The notes beneath the pieces were generated by a model. It was not told the DNA's origin. It saw only the letters and a list, made by a program, of their open reading frames with translations, and did no database searches. DNA of 64,000 nt from Lytechinus variegatus (Eukaryota > Echinodermata > Echinoidea > Temnopleuroida > Toxopneustidae). The DNA lies in the NCBI RefSeq assembly GCF_018143015.1, contig NC_054756.1, positions 27,343,440 through 27,407,439 of the forward strand. Direction: 5' to 3'. This document shows, piece by piece, positions 13,099 through 24,711 of the stretch. The translations under genes were made by a program, and so were the position numbers. Numbering within the stretch: position 1 is the first letter of the stretch; every line of letters starts with the position of its first letter.

Positions 13099-14625
13099 AT
13101 GACGACCAAAACAAACCAACGACCACGTAGCGTGAGTGCTCGGATCGGCAAGGGTCTTCGAGCTAGTTGGAACACGACGATGCCGCTACGAACAGCACAC
13201 GTTCATCCTACGGAATCGCGAGGATACATCGTTGATTCGAACTTCATGATCCCACGAGTACGCGATCTCGAATCTGAATTCCAACGCGAACTGGGGAAAT
13301 GTCTATTCGAGAGGACGGTGCAATTCGCAGAGGAAGGTGCTATGTCGGGCAGTATTCCCACTCAACCCGACTTGAATAATAACAATACTAATAACAATGC
13401 TAATATTAAATCAAGGACTTCAAATCGCTCGGTTTCTGTCGACGATTTAAGTTCGTTCACCGCCGGCGGTACTGCGAACCGGGAATCGATGCGATTTTTC
13501 GACAGTAGACGATACCTGAATGTGAAACCGACGCGATGTACGTCGGCACTTGTGCAACAAAATGAACGTTTTGATACCTATTTTGTCCGGGGAAGTCTGA
13601 ATAAGTATGCAGTAGCCCATGCGATGGGCCCCCTTTCGTCACCTCATCCGCCAATTGAGAAAGACGTCCACCGGATGCAGGTCGCGAATAAAGACAATCT
13701 TCGACCTTTCTCGGTCAGAGAGGCATTCACGGACAAAGAGAAGGAGGAGGCGCCCGACGAGTATTGGAAGCAGAGAGCGATTGAGGAGAAGGAGCGGTTG
13801 GAAGCGGAGGAGAAGGCGAGGATCGAAGCGGAGGAGCGGGCGAGGATCGAAGCCATTGAGAGGGAGAAGCGGGAGCGAGAGGAGGAGAAGGCAAGGCTGG
13901 TAGCCGAGGAGAAAGCGAGAAAGGAGGCAGAGGAACTCTTGGCTTTCGCGCGCGCGGAGTCGGAAGCAATCAAGGCACAACTCACCGAAGTCGAAAAGGC
14001 GCGCGACGAAGCCCTGACCAAACTCGAAACGCTGTCGACAATGTCGGCATCGGGAAAGGGCAAATCGAAGGGGAAAGGGAAGGGGAAAGGAAAGAAAGGG
14101 AAAGGAGGTGGATCCGACGCCATGTCGGATGTAAGTGGATCTTCAAAGAAAAAGGGTAAGAAGACGATTCTGAAAAATAGCGAGACAGACGACAACTCGA
14201 GTACGACGGGCGGGAAGAAAGTTAGCTTTAAAGAGAAACTCACGAGCACGAAGACGATAAGTCCAAGAGAGCGAACAAAATCGCCCAAACGGAGCTCGTC
14301 GGGTGGAGGGAAGAAGAAGAACTTTCCGGGTAGCTCGCGGAGCAAGAGCGGCAACGCCAAGGTTAAAGGCAAGAAGAAAAAGAAGAAGAAGTCCCCCGAG
14401 CCCCCAGCCGAGCCTCCTCCGGAGCCAGAGCCGGTGAAGGAGGAAGAGCCCCCACCAATCGAGGACATTACCGAGAAACTTCCAAAGAAACCCAAACCGA
14501 TCATCTTGGACGAGCCTCCCATGTTTTGCTTGGCTACCGATTACAAAACAAGACAGCAAATGGTGGAGGAGTGGCTCTATGTTCGCAGCTGCAGTGCTTG
14601 TCCGACTTCAATGCCATTGGCGTGA
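13099..14625 (+). CDS. Lys/Glu-rich coiled-coil protein of unknown family, 508 aa as read
   Basis: Uninterrupted frame of 508 codons with coding-type base use, in a stretch free of repeats. I do not recognise the family. Residues 1-210: basic and Ser-rich, starting MTTKTNQRPRSVSARIGKGL, with an Asn-rich patch near 93-102. Residues about 212-316: charged heptad-like coiled coil (KQRAIEEKERLEAEEKARIE). Residues 320-470: Lys-rich blocks (GKGKSKGKGKGKGKKGKG; a seven-Lys run near 425) and a Pro/Glu segment. Residues 475-508: MFCLATDYKTRQQMVEEWLY then a short odd tail. The tail is probably wrong: just after VEEWLYVR a different frame reads LQCLSDFNAIGVNNEDYFDM, so a one-base deletion near 14585-14595 is likely. 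A MITE follows 27 bases after the stop. Confidence 0.8.
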   Translation: MTTKTNQRPRSVSARIGKGLRASWNTTMPLRTAHVHPTESRGYIVDSNFMIPRVRDLESEFQRELGKCLFERTVQFAEEGAMSGSIPTQPDLNNNNTNNNANIKSRTSNRSVSVDDLSSFTAGGTANRESMRFFDSRRYLNVKPTRCTSALVQQNERFDTYFVRGSLNKYAVAHAMGPLSSPHPPIEKDVHRMQVANKDNLRPFSVREAFTDKEKEEAPDEYWKQRAIEEKERLEAEEKARIEAEERARIEAIEREKREREEEKARLVAEEKARKEAEELLAFARAESEAIKAQLTEVEKARDEALTKLETLSTMSASGKGKSKGKGKGKGKKGKGGGSDAMSDVSGSSKKKGKKTILKNSETDDNSSTTGGKKVSFKEKLTSTKTISPRERTKSPKRSSSGGGKKKNFPGSSRSKSGNAKVKGKKKKKKKSPEPPAEPPPEPEPVKEEEPPPIEDITEKLPKKPKPIILDEPPMFCLATDYKTRQQMVEEWLYVRSCSACPTSMPLA

Positions 14626-14652
14626 ACAATGAGGATTATTTTGACATGATTA

Positions 14653-14901
14653 AAGGGATGGTCCAGGCTGGAGATATTTATATCTCAATAAATAGAGTAT
14701 AATTCACAAAGCAAAATTCTTTTGAACCTAATGAATATTCATGACGATGGGCATATTACTGTTTTCACAAAATATTGATAAATTCTAAAATTCGATAACT
14801 TTGTCATTTGTTATCCGAGTTTGATGAAATTTTCAGCATTTTGCTCTGTGAATTTTACTCTATTTATTTAAATATAAATATTTTCAACTGGACCATCCCT
14901 T
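14653..14901 (+). mobile_element. MITE family A, solo 249-bp copy
   Basis: Inverted ends AAGGGATGGTCCAG...CTGGACCATCCCTT flanked by TA on both sides (14651-14652, 14902-14903), as for Tc1/mariner-type elements. It contributes an AATAAA word at 14687-14692. Removing it joins GACATGAT to TAGGCGATATAC, which keeps the alternative reading frame of the coiled-coil gene open for eight more codons. Confidence 0.85.
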
Positions 14902-15107
14902 TAGGCGATATACAGTTTACTTGTGACAACGTTATTTTCACAAGAGTATGGCTACAGATTAAGAAGAGGGCTTAAAGATAGGGGCGTCGTGGTCTAGTGG
15001 TTACGACTCTCGTCTTTCATTCTTAGGGACGTGGGTACAATTCCCAGCCATGGAGCGCTGCTTCTTCAGCAAGAAAATCACCCTCATTGTGCTATACAAT
15101 CACACCT

Positions 15108-15537
15108 GGAGGCCGTTTCATAAAGCTGGTCGTAAGTAAAGAGCGACTTTAAGAACGACTGGTGATCCTTTCTTATGCGCAAAGCCCTCGCCGATGAACG
15201 TTTTGGTGTATACCATTTACCATTATAAAGGATCACCAGCAGTGGCGTACCTAGGATTTTCCAGGGGGGGGGCAAATTCGTCCGCCAAAAAAAAATCAAA
15301 ACCAAAAGGATTTCGTACCAGAAAAGATATGACAAGCAAAAAAAAAAAGAAAAAAAGGAAAGAAAGAAAAAGGTCTTCTAGTGGCTCGGTTGGGATCAGT
15401 TGTGACTCGTCAGGGGGGGGGGGGGGGTCAGGGATACGTCCCTTGCATGGGTTGTGACTCGTAGGTACGCTAATGGTCACCAGTATTTTTTTTAAGTCGC
15501 TCTTAACTTACGAACAGTTTTAATGAAACGGCCCCCA
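15108..15537. repeat. foldback element inside a SINE
   Basis: Arms GGCCGTTTCATAAAGC...TGAAACGGCCCCC with inner pair CGACTTTAAGAACGACTGG and AAGTCGCTCTTAACTTACGA. Itself interrupted by a hAT-like MITE. Confidence 0.75.
15240..15475. mobile_element. hAT-like MITE with 8-bp duplication
   Basis: Termini CAGTGGCGTACCTA...TAGGTACGCTAATG, flanked by ATCACCAG (15232-15239) and GTCACCAG (15476-15483): an 8-bp duplication with one mismatch, as expected of hAT elements. Confidence 0.75.
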
Positions 15538-16333
15538 GGTGAGGTGAACGGGTACTCGGTAAGAGGACATTCCTCCCGGGCATTCCTCGAATGCACCAAT
15601 TGGCACCACGGCTTCAACCATATGACATGAAATTAGTGTAAAGAGCAGTAGATTATTTTAATATGGTAACTGCGCTATACATGCATAAATGGTCCACAAT
15701 AATTATTATAATTTCAAGATATTCTATAAACAGCGCATGGATTTAAAATGATCAAGCTCTGTTTATTCATGTACATAAGTGCTAATTTTCTGCAAGTTAC
15801 CAATAAAACAAATAGTAACTTTTTACCAATCAAGTTACGAATGACATCGATCTATGCGATTGATAATATATGTAATAATTATTGGACAGGATGTTATGAT
15901 AAGTGAAGGTTATGAATCATTCAAAATAACATTTATCTTGATTGTTGCATGGTAGTTGCTGCAAAAATACATGCACTTTTATAAAAGTGATTATACATGT
16001 ACAGGTTCCAGATGATCAAATTTGTTATCATTGAAAATGTTGATGTCGTGAATTGTTTTTGAAAAATGTGATTTGTTTTGATCAGAGAGTTTGAAAAAAA
16101 AAATTGATACCGAAAAGTGTGTGCTTTTATAAGATAGTCAATTCTACTCATTTATATATTCGTGTGATAGATATGCATAAATCTGAAATCAATATTATGT
16201 ACTACAATATTCGGAATTCTTATGGAAGCAAAACTTGTTGGTATTCCATTTCAGTGTATTTATAGAAAAAGTGTGAATCTAATTAAGTTTGGAGGAATAT
16301 ATCTAAACCAATATCATGCACTATAATGCTTTG

Positions 16334-16565
16334 TGGAGCGTTGTGGCCCAGTGGATAAGTTTCTGACTTAAAAACAGAGGGTCGTGGGTTCGAATCCCAG
16401 CCATGGCGTAATTTACTTCAGCAAGAAATTTATCCACATTGTGCGGCATCGACCCAGGTGAGGTGAATGGGTACCCGGCAGGATTAATGATAATAATAAT
16501 AACAACGCGCCTCGGAATAGAATATTTCTAGATAGATGGCGCTATACAAATGCCTATTATTATTA
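16334..16565 (+). repeat. tRNA-derived SINE, full-length copy
   Basis: tRNA-like head (GTTGTGGCCCAGTGGATAAG; GGGTTCGAATCCCAG), then CTTCAGCAAGAAATTTATCC, CCAGGTGAGGTGAATGGGTA, and a tail of ATT repeats. Confidence 0.8.
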
Positions 16566-17637
16566 TTAATACTTTGAATTCATTATGAAATCATAAACTT
16601 GTTGTTATTCGATTATATGCGTACATTATGGAAAAATAATAGTCCGGGGCCAAGCGCTAAAATTTCATCCTTTCAAACAGTTTGACGCCAGGACGACGGC
16701 GGAAAAGGCACATCCTTCCTACTTCTGACGCTGTTCCTTTTTGGATCCTTTTTTGTTGGTTACATCAAAATATTTCGTTCCATATTCCTTTCATTAATTT
16801 TTTTTGAGCCTCATGAAATTGATACCTGGTGCATATGCCCCTCCCCCTTCGATACGGTAGGTATACATAGTAAAAACACTGTACTGTATAAACATTTTGT
16901 ACAACGCTGTTTACAATAACGATGAGCCTTCAAGTGGTTGTATAAAGAGTTTAAACAAGTGTTTCAAATCTTAAATATATGATTGAAAAAAATGAACACG
17001 CATGGTTGTCTAAATTTAATAACAACGACTGTAATGTTCAATAAGTAAACAACGTTGTATGAAATTTTAACCATGTTTTTCTGTGTAATTCCGGACAAAT
17101 GTACGCTATATCTGAGTCGGGCTCCCAAGGCAGGAACTTTGTCAAAAATCAACAGTGAATATTTCAGAGATTTAATCAAATATCCTGATCCTGGAATTAT
17201 TTAAAAACGTGAGACGATTGTTCTCTCTATTTTAAAAACATGTATGTATGTCTTTAATGATTGTTGCAAGGAAATATCTTTAATATCGGGAGCGATCAAA
17301 ATTATAAATGAATAAATAAATGAAAAAAAATAGATAAATACAAGCATACATTTACTTGATAGATTTTTTTATGTTTTCTCCCTTTCAAACTTTGTTCATG
17401 TGAACTGGACTATGCATGAACAATCGCCATTATACAAAAGGAGAAAAAGATATATATATATATATGTATATTTTTTAATTTCTGCGTGATTTTGCACAGC
17501 GAAATTGGTCGATCATAGACTGCAGCCAATTTATAACATTCCTATTCATGTGTTTTTATCATTTTTTTTGCCGTTGAATCTTAGATTGGTTGGTAAACAT
17601 GGGTAGTTCAAAACTTTTTGTTGATGTTCGTCTGACA

Positions 17638-17738
17638 CAGTGCCACCAAGGAAACCGAATTCAAACCGACCGATGTATGCCATTGGTAGTAACGTGATAC
17701 CTTTGATCGGTCTGGGGTCAGTTTCGTAAGGTGTGACT
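17638..17738. repeat. short hairpin repeat, copy 2
   Basis: Same family as 8062-8165: GACCGATG, GCCATTGGTAGTAACGTGAT and GATCGGTC in the same order, ending AAGGTGTGACTG. Confidence 0.65.
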
Positions 17739-17920
17739 GTCTGTTGTATGACCGACATTATCATTGTTGAGTATAATTCACGAATGTTATTTTGTGTGAT
17801 GTCAAAACGGGATTATGCAATAAACTTAATTACTGTAATGATTTTTTTTTTTACCGAGTTTGAATTATGCAGTGTACTGTTATGCGACTCAGCTTTTATG
17901 TTAAGAATTATGATTTCAGT

Positions 17921-18202
17921 CAATGGCGAATCCAGGTGTGGGCACATCGGGCCCATGCCCCCCCCCCCCCCCTCGCTGAGAGGTATACAAACATTTTTGG
18001 GGGAAATAATATGTAAATATGTTGTGATTACGCAAGTGAGGACCTTTTTTTAAATTTTATTTATTGTTTATTTTTGTATTTTTCCCCGGGACATACATCA
18101 CCATTAATTGGAAGTGAAGACTTTTTTTTTTTTTGGGGGGGGCTTGTTAGTTTTTCTGTACACAAATGCTCCTCTTTTTAGTAAATCCTGGATCTGCCCC
18201 TG
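17921..18202. mobile_element. hAT-like MITE
   Basis: Left CAATGGCGAATCCAGG and right CCTGGATCTGCCCCTG form imperfect inverted ends. The flanks are only weakly duplicated. Contains long C and G tracts. Confidence 0.55.
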
Positions 18203-18215
18203 ATTACAATATCTG

Positions 18216-18378
18216 CACTCTAAAAAATGGTTGATGTAAAAAAAAGGGAACATGCTTGGTTGGTTGGGTAAAAAGATGTTGCGTTGGAATAGCCCAACAT
18301 TGGGTTAAAAAAATACCCAGCAAACATGCATATTCCCTTTCTACCCAATATTGGGTAAAATTTTACTGTTTTAGAGTG
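18216..18378. mobile_element. small TIR element (CACTCTAAAA ends)
   Basis: CACTCTAAAA...TTTTAGAGTG termini enclose inverted AACATTGGGTT/ACCCAATATTGGGT words. 163 bp, non-coding. Confidence 0.6.
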
Positions 18379-18849
18379 TAGAAAGGGTAACCAGGCCAGC
18401 AGAAAATAGCGAGAGAGTGGCTTAAACTGGGTAATGATCAAAGGCGATAGGGGAGATAGACTAGAGAGAGGCCATGGCAAAAACATTTTCATTGACTGGT
18501 TATTTTGATGTATGGGAGACGGTTATGCTGAATGGAAATGATTTTAGTCTTAAATAAAATACGAAAGTTACCTTCATTTAAAATGTAGATGACTTTCGTC
18601 AAAAAAAGAAAAAAAGACAAGCCCCCGTCCCCAAGGGGCATGGGCAGAAATCCCAAGACAGAGATGGAGAGAGATAGAAAGTTTTGAAAGTGAAGAGGGG
18701 GGGGGGGGGGCTGACCATGCATACAATCACAACCAGATGGTAATCATTGCGTTTTTGTACATGGTTTTGGCGAAAAAAAGTCAGTGTGTGTATGTGTGGG
18801 GGAGCCCACCCTGTCCCCCGGTTCCGGGGGCCCTGTACCCTCCCAGGCA

Positions 18850-19673
18850 TAGGGGAAGGCGGGGTAAGTTGTGACAGTTTTTGTTTTTTGCATGTTAGAA
18901 TTGATATGATTAATAATCTTGTCGAAATAAGTACCTTGCCTTGAAATTTAATTCTTCTGAAATATTTTCCACCTATAAATAACTTTCTATCCCCACACTG
19001 AAAGTCATCGTGACCTTTGAAAAAAACGATGTCAAATGGCTCAACTTGCCCCATATATGGGGTAAGTTTGAGCCACCTTCTGGGGTAAGTTGAGCCACAA
19101 AAACTATGTACAAAATGTATGAGGGGAGAACCAGCATGTCAATTTTTTGTTTAAAGTCTTTTCACTTGCTAATTCTCTATAAATACTAACATCCTTTAAA
19201 AGGAAAAGAGCAGTCATGTAAATTTGCTCCTTTCAGCCATAGCATTTCAATCGATTTTTATGGTTTGTTTGTTTTTTAAGATACATCACCATAGGAATTA
19301 CCATGGCTCAACTTGCCCCATGCTGTTTGGCTCAACTTACCCCAGTCCGAACTTAGTGCGATAATTTTGTATCCACATATTTATTATGCATCCATCATAT
19401 AAAGACTATGACAAGAATGAAGATCCATACCTGGACTAATAATGTTGTTATCATGTCTTTATTATATTTAAAGACGTGTGTGTTTATAAAGCACTTATCT
19501 ATTTCACACTCTTTTTTTTTTTTGTTTCAAAGTTGAAAACAATGTGGTGGGGTTAGGGGTTATGCTATGGGTCATCAATACATGACACCACCACAATGTC
19601 TGACTCATTCATTATTGGCCTGGGGCTGGTGGCTCAACTTGCCCCTATGCTCAACTTACCCCGCCTTCCCCTA
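18850..19673 (+). mobile_element. 'GGCTCAACTTGCCCC' element, copy 2 (824 bp)
   Basis: Better-preserved termini (TAGGGGAAGGCGGGGTAAG...CTTACCCCGCCTTCCCCTA). TA flanks both ends if TA is taken as the target. Non-autonomous. Confidence 0.82.
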
Positions 19674-19739
19674 CGTCTTGCTCGTTTTTTCTGCATGAAC
19701 TCCCTCCGAATGTCTCATCTGCCGTTTTTCTAGCTACCT

Positions 19740-20990
19740 TTTCTCTGTTCATTCCACCCCCCCCCCCGCTGGACATTCCCATTCCATCTCTATCTCCCTT
19801 CCACCTTCTTTCTCTAAATCACGCTGTCATTTTCCGTCAGTGTCTTGGCAAAAAGTATCCCACCCCCTCTCTTTATTACCGCTTTTCTCATATTTTTTTT
19901 CTTCCTCCTCAACTTCCCCAAATTCCCTTTCTCTTTCGTCATTTCATCTTCTCACTCGACATCCTCCTCCCTTCACTTTGTCATTTTCACTATCGATATT
20001 TTGGCAAAGAGTATCCTCCCCCTATCTCTTACCCCCTTTTCTCACTTTCTGTAATTTATTCCTTCCAAACGCACTTCTTTCAATTTTCCCTTTTCTTCCT
20101 CCCCAACAAGTCAAACATTCCCATCCCTTCTCTCCCTCTCACACACACTATCATTTTTATCAATGACTGTCGTTGCTAAAAGTATCACATCCTCTCTTCC
20201 TTGGCCCTTTAACTTTTCTTTATTTCTTCCTTCCAAACTCCCCCTCTTTTGTTTTTTCTTCACCCTTTGCTTTTTTCATTTCATCCTCCTCTCTGCTAGA
20301 CATTTTTACTCCCCTCCTTTAATCATCTTTCTCAATCACGTTGTCATTGTGATCAATGATTTGGCAGAGTGGTATTCCACCCCCTTCACTCTCTTACCCC
20401 CTTTCTAATTTTGCCTACATTTTCCCTCGATCCAAACGTCCCCCTAGTTCTTTTTTAAAATTCCGCCCTTTATTTTCTTCATTTCAACTTCCTCCCCGCT
20501 CAAGATTCCCATCCCTTACGTTCTCTCTCTAAATCACGCTGTCAGTTTGATCAATGTCTTGGCAAAAGGTTTCCCATCCTCTTTCTAATAATTATGCTTT
20601 TTCTGATCCCCCGTCCGATCGTCCCCTCTATAGTCTTTTTATTTCCATTTACATTTCACCCCCCCCCCCACTTGACATCTCCTTCCTCTCTCTCTCTCTA
20701 AATCACGCTGTCACTTTTTCATTTTTGTCTTGCCAAAAAGTATCCCACCTCTCTCTTTCTTTTCTCTTTTATAATTTTTCTTCTTTCTCCTCTTTCGTCC
20801 CCGGTCCTTCACTACTTCCATCATAATCACCCCCGCTAGACATTCCCTCGCTTCTCTCTCTCTCTCTAAATCACGCTGTCATTGTGATCAACGTCTTGGC
20901 AAAGTCAAGAGTAATACCTTCCACTCTCTCCTGTATTTTTCCCATCCAAAGACCTCTCTCGTTGGACCATGGCCCTGTGAAGCGGTGGAG
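19740..20990. repeat. pyrimidine-rich satellite, period near 170 bp
   Basis: The plus strand is almost all C and T. The word AAATCACGCTGTCAT followed by GATCAATGTCTTGGCAAAA recurs, diverged, at about 19816, 19978, 20145, 20333, 20531, 20700 and 20869. Apparent open frames are low-complexity artefacts. Confidence 0.85.
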
Positions 20991-21578
20991 CGGGGGGGGG
21001 GGGGGGGTGTGCTGCGTGTATATTTTCCATAGGCAGCACCCCCAAGTTTTTTTTCTAGGTGTGTAAAAAATGATCTCCTTTTTTGTTTGTGAAACCTATT
21101 TTTTGCTTTTCAAATATATCGGGAGTAATTTGACCTCCTTTTTGTAGAGAAAAACTTTTTTTTTCAAATTCACATCAGTGAAACAAATCGGTTCAAGGGC
21201 TCTGCATTGTCCTAGCTTTTTCTCCCCACTCAGCTCTTCACTAATTCTTTTTTTTCTTCTCTCTCTTTATCACACTTCTCTCTCTTGTAGGTGCTCTGAT
21301 CCCTTCCGTCTCTCATAAGGCAGGTTTCTATAAAAAGTATCTTGCCATACTCATTAATTTGTTCTGAGCCAATCAGGTGCAAGAATTTCAGTAGCTTATA
21401 ACATTCTACTACAATTCAGCCCCTCCAAGTGAAACTCCCCTCCTCGTGACCACACTATCATTTTCAGCTCTAGCTTGTGCTCTCCAACATTTCCCTCTGT
21501 TCTGAGCCAGTCAGAAGCAATTATATCAGTAGCTTATAACATCAGTCAGAGAAAATTTGTTTCATGAAACAATCCCCA

Positions 21579-21705
21579 GGGGCTGGTTTCATAAAACTTG
21601 TTATAATAACAAATTTGCAATAATGGTTTAAAGCAACTGAAATCCTACAATCTGATTGGTTGATAGTACATTTGTTAATATAACAAGTGTTTATGAAACA
21701 GTTTC
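21579..21705. repeat. foldback element copy
   Basis: GGGCTGGTTTCATAAAACTT...AAGTGTTTATGAAACAG arms with a TCTGATTGGTTGATAG centre. Confidence 0.65.
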
Positions 21706-23378
21706 TGATCACTAATCACACAACCATGAACAACCAAATAATATCAAGTACAGCATTTCCTTTGTTTCATTTGTTGTATAAGTGAACATAAATGATTTTC
21801 TTTTTATTCATCACCGTCGCTGGATCTTCCCAGTTTTTTTTTTTATTCATCAACGATCCAATTTTATGAATGTCCCATACAGATTTAAACACAAATTTCA
21901 AAAATCCTTTTTCTATTCTGTAAATTATTCTTGTTCTGCACCAAAGCCCGTCTTCTGAGCGACACCAATCAAGTATGGTATAAAGTAATAAATTCTGATT
22001 ATTTTTTTTCCACGCGCGTACACCGGATCATACCATTCCCAGAACTCCACACAGTGAAAATTGGATAGATGATCGGTCTCAATGTCATAATCATTCACAC
22101 ATCCACGAATCGAAGGCTTCATTTTATGCCTCTCGCAATAACATTCTGCAAATTGCTCCACATTTCCAAGTACTCATAAACTTTTTATAAAGAAAACGCA
22201 TTTCATCCCCCAGAAGACGTATCACTTGGTGCAGCCAGTACAAATATACATTTACATAGAATCCATGGAAAAGAAAAAAATTACAAATCATTCCTTTTTT
22301 TTCTCTCAATCATAACAGGTCAATCATACAAGTTAATTACACAATTTAATACAACTGAATCAAGAGTTTTTGAACCATTTCCAATCCTGTTGAGAGTAGA
22401 AATTCATAGACACACATCAAAGGTCTTGCAGAATTACATTTTTTTCGGTTGCATACTGATACACTATAGAATTTGTCTCGACAATTCTCAAAGTTTACAT
22501 ATCTCATTTTTCACTCACATACTATATGATATACAGCTCTCACTCATTTCATAATTCTCATAAAAAAATGTTAACCAAAATTCTGTTTTATAAGTACATT
22601 ATAGAAGTAATTTTACCTTCAATAAAATTTGAAATGGCTCAAAGTAGGATGCAGAGTGCGCTATGTACAGGCGTGCCGATACATGGACACTAGATATATA
22701 AATCTATGTACAATTTTTTTTCTTCATTAATATGAATAATCAAACTGTTTTAGGCTTTTCCAAGCATTCATCTGACATTAAATACAAAAATAATTTAGCT
22801 GACTTGATTATTTTCCGAACTGCTTTTCTTTGAACTGTCGCAACTATTACGCCTAGCTATTTAATTTTTCATATCCAAAAAAGAACAAAAGATAGTGAAC
22901 ATAATTTTTTCATAAACAATAAAAAAAAATCTTTTTGGCATAATCTGCTCCCCAGACAAATCACGACCACAGTTGAACATTATTAGAACATAACCAATAC
23001 ATAAAATATAGAACAATATAGACATTTAGGGAAAAAGTCACTTTAACTGCATAACACTGAAACCGAAGAAAGATGAAAATAAAGTGAAAATTCAAATATA
23101 TTAAACGTGTGACCTCTCCACACTTGAATGTCAAAGTTTAGGCCTGGTCTAAGCCAGTCTTTGCACACACTGGTAGTAGATTTAACGCTTTACTCTATGA
23201 TCATCATATACGTGTTAACGCAACATAACACAACCTATAACATTACAGGGGGAACATTGCTACAGGCATGTTTCCACTTTCAGAGATTAACGTTTCTGTG
23301 TCACAGAAATACTTTACTAACTTCGTACACTAATTCTTGACATTTCCTTGAATAGTTTGTACAATACAAAAAGACACT

Positions 23379-23472
23379 CATGCTACCAAACCAATCCGAA
23401 CCGGCCGATGGTATGTCATTAGAAATAACATAATAGCCTTGGCCGGTCTGGAGTCGGTTTCACTGTAGCATG
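23379..23472. repeat. short hairpin repeat, copy 3
   Basis: Same core as the other two copies (GGCCGATGGTATGTCATT, then TTGGCCGGTCTGGAGTC) but with outer ends CATGCTACC...GTAGCATG. It lies downstream of NUP153. Confidence 0.6.
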
Positions 23473-24711
23473 AATATACATGTATGACAAATATATCCTA
23501 GACCTCTATGATTGATCCAAAACTTTGATAATCTAAACATAAAAAAGACTTGTGACCATATGGTATGGAAAATCATCAAGAAAATACATGTAGTGTATAT
23601 ATTGCATGAGCAATAAAAAAAATCTGCACCTTTGCTTGAAACATTTTAGAACAGAAAAACAAGACAGAAGCAAATTTACTTATAACCTAACCAGAGACCA
23701 AAATGTTGCTGGAAAGGGGAAGGGGTTGGGGAGAATCAAGTTGAATACATGGATGGGGAATCATACAGATCGTTAAGAACCTTGATGTTGCATAATTTGG
23801 GTTTTAAAACATACATGAAGTTAATAATTCAGGAAAGTTCACACAAACTTTAAAAATTGCAAAGCACAATCGGGGGAGCGGTACATTAACAATTGTTACC
23901 TCACAACTTTCTTTGATTTTGATTGGCCGAGAAGCACAGGTACCTGACTGTTACTATGGCAACTATCAGATAAAGCAGACCTCCTTGATCCAACATCTCC
24001 ATTCACGAAAGAAATGCTCACCCGGTAATGCCATGTTTCCACAGGTTTGAAAATTGATATGAATTTCCTTTGAAGACGTATAGCACGCAAGGGCTGGCAC
24101 TGATTTTTTAGGGTGCATCTGCCATGCAGAAATTTCTTCAGTTTGGAGTTAGGAACACATAGCCTTCAGGACAAAAGGCAATTAAAAAAAAATGTCTTAG
24201 AATCACGGTTGGGTATAGGGAAATGTCGAGAGCGCCAAGGCAATCGCCATCATCACCTTGGGCTAACACGACCCCTGGAACGTATCAATTGCTGTAATGC
24301 CCATGAAGAATAGGAAGAAAATAGCACTTGGGAAATCAGAATTTTTCAAAATAACTGAATTTGCGATGCCTTGTGATGACCGCCATCAAAAATATAAAGG
24401 TTATGGAATGATGACAACTTTTCAATATATTTGCGACTGAATACCGCTATGTACAAAATATTCGGTAAATATATATATGGCTCAATAGTCAGAATGAGGT
24501 CTCTGTGATTTGCAGATCTATCCTTACCAAGGTCATCAGAATCTTGCGCAGGTGAACACAATGACAATGTATGTACTCTAGATTTTTCAAACTTGTTTGC
24601 CAGGTATAACTACACCGACCTTAGCATCAGACCGGACACCAATATAACACCTGGGTGGAGAGTGGCAAAATATGGAATGATACCAAGCCAAAGAATGGCA
24701 TCTTATGTATA

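Larger units (their letters stand above)
14977..15620 (+). repeat. tRNA-derived SINE, interrupted
   Basis: Head with TCGTGGTCTAGTGGTTA and GGGTACAATTCCCAG, then the body word TTCAGCAAGAAAAT. The SINE tail (CAGGTGAGGTGAACGGGTAC) resumes at about 15535, after a foldback element inserted at about 15108-15537. Confidence 0.75.

Noticed and set aside
13644..14522. 292-codon minus-strand frame opposite the coiled-coil gene
   Set aside because: Antisense of a Lys/Glu-rich, codon-biased gene gives a Phe/Ser-rich shadow; no start context or homology.
19840..20408. Plus-strand frames rich in Ser, Phe, Pro and Leu
   Set aside because: Produced by the pyrimidine-rich satellite.
21925..22309. Minus-strand frames of 61-78 codons
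   Set aside because: No domain recognised and no splice context; probably 3' UTR or intergenic sequence.
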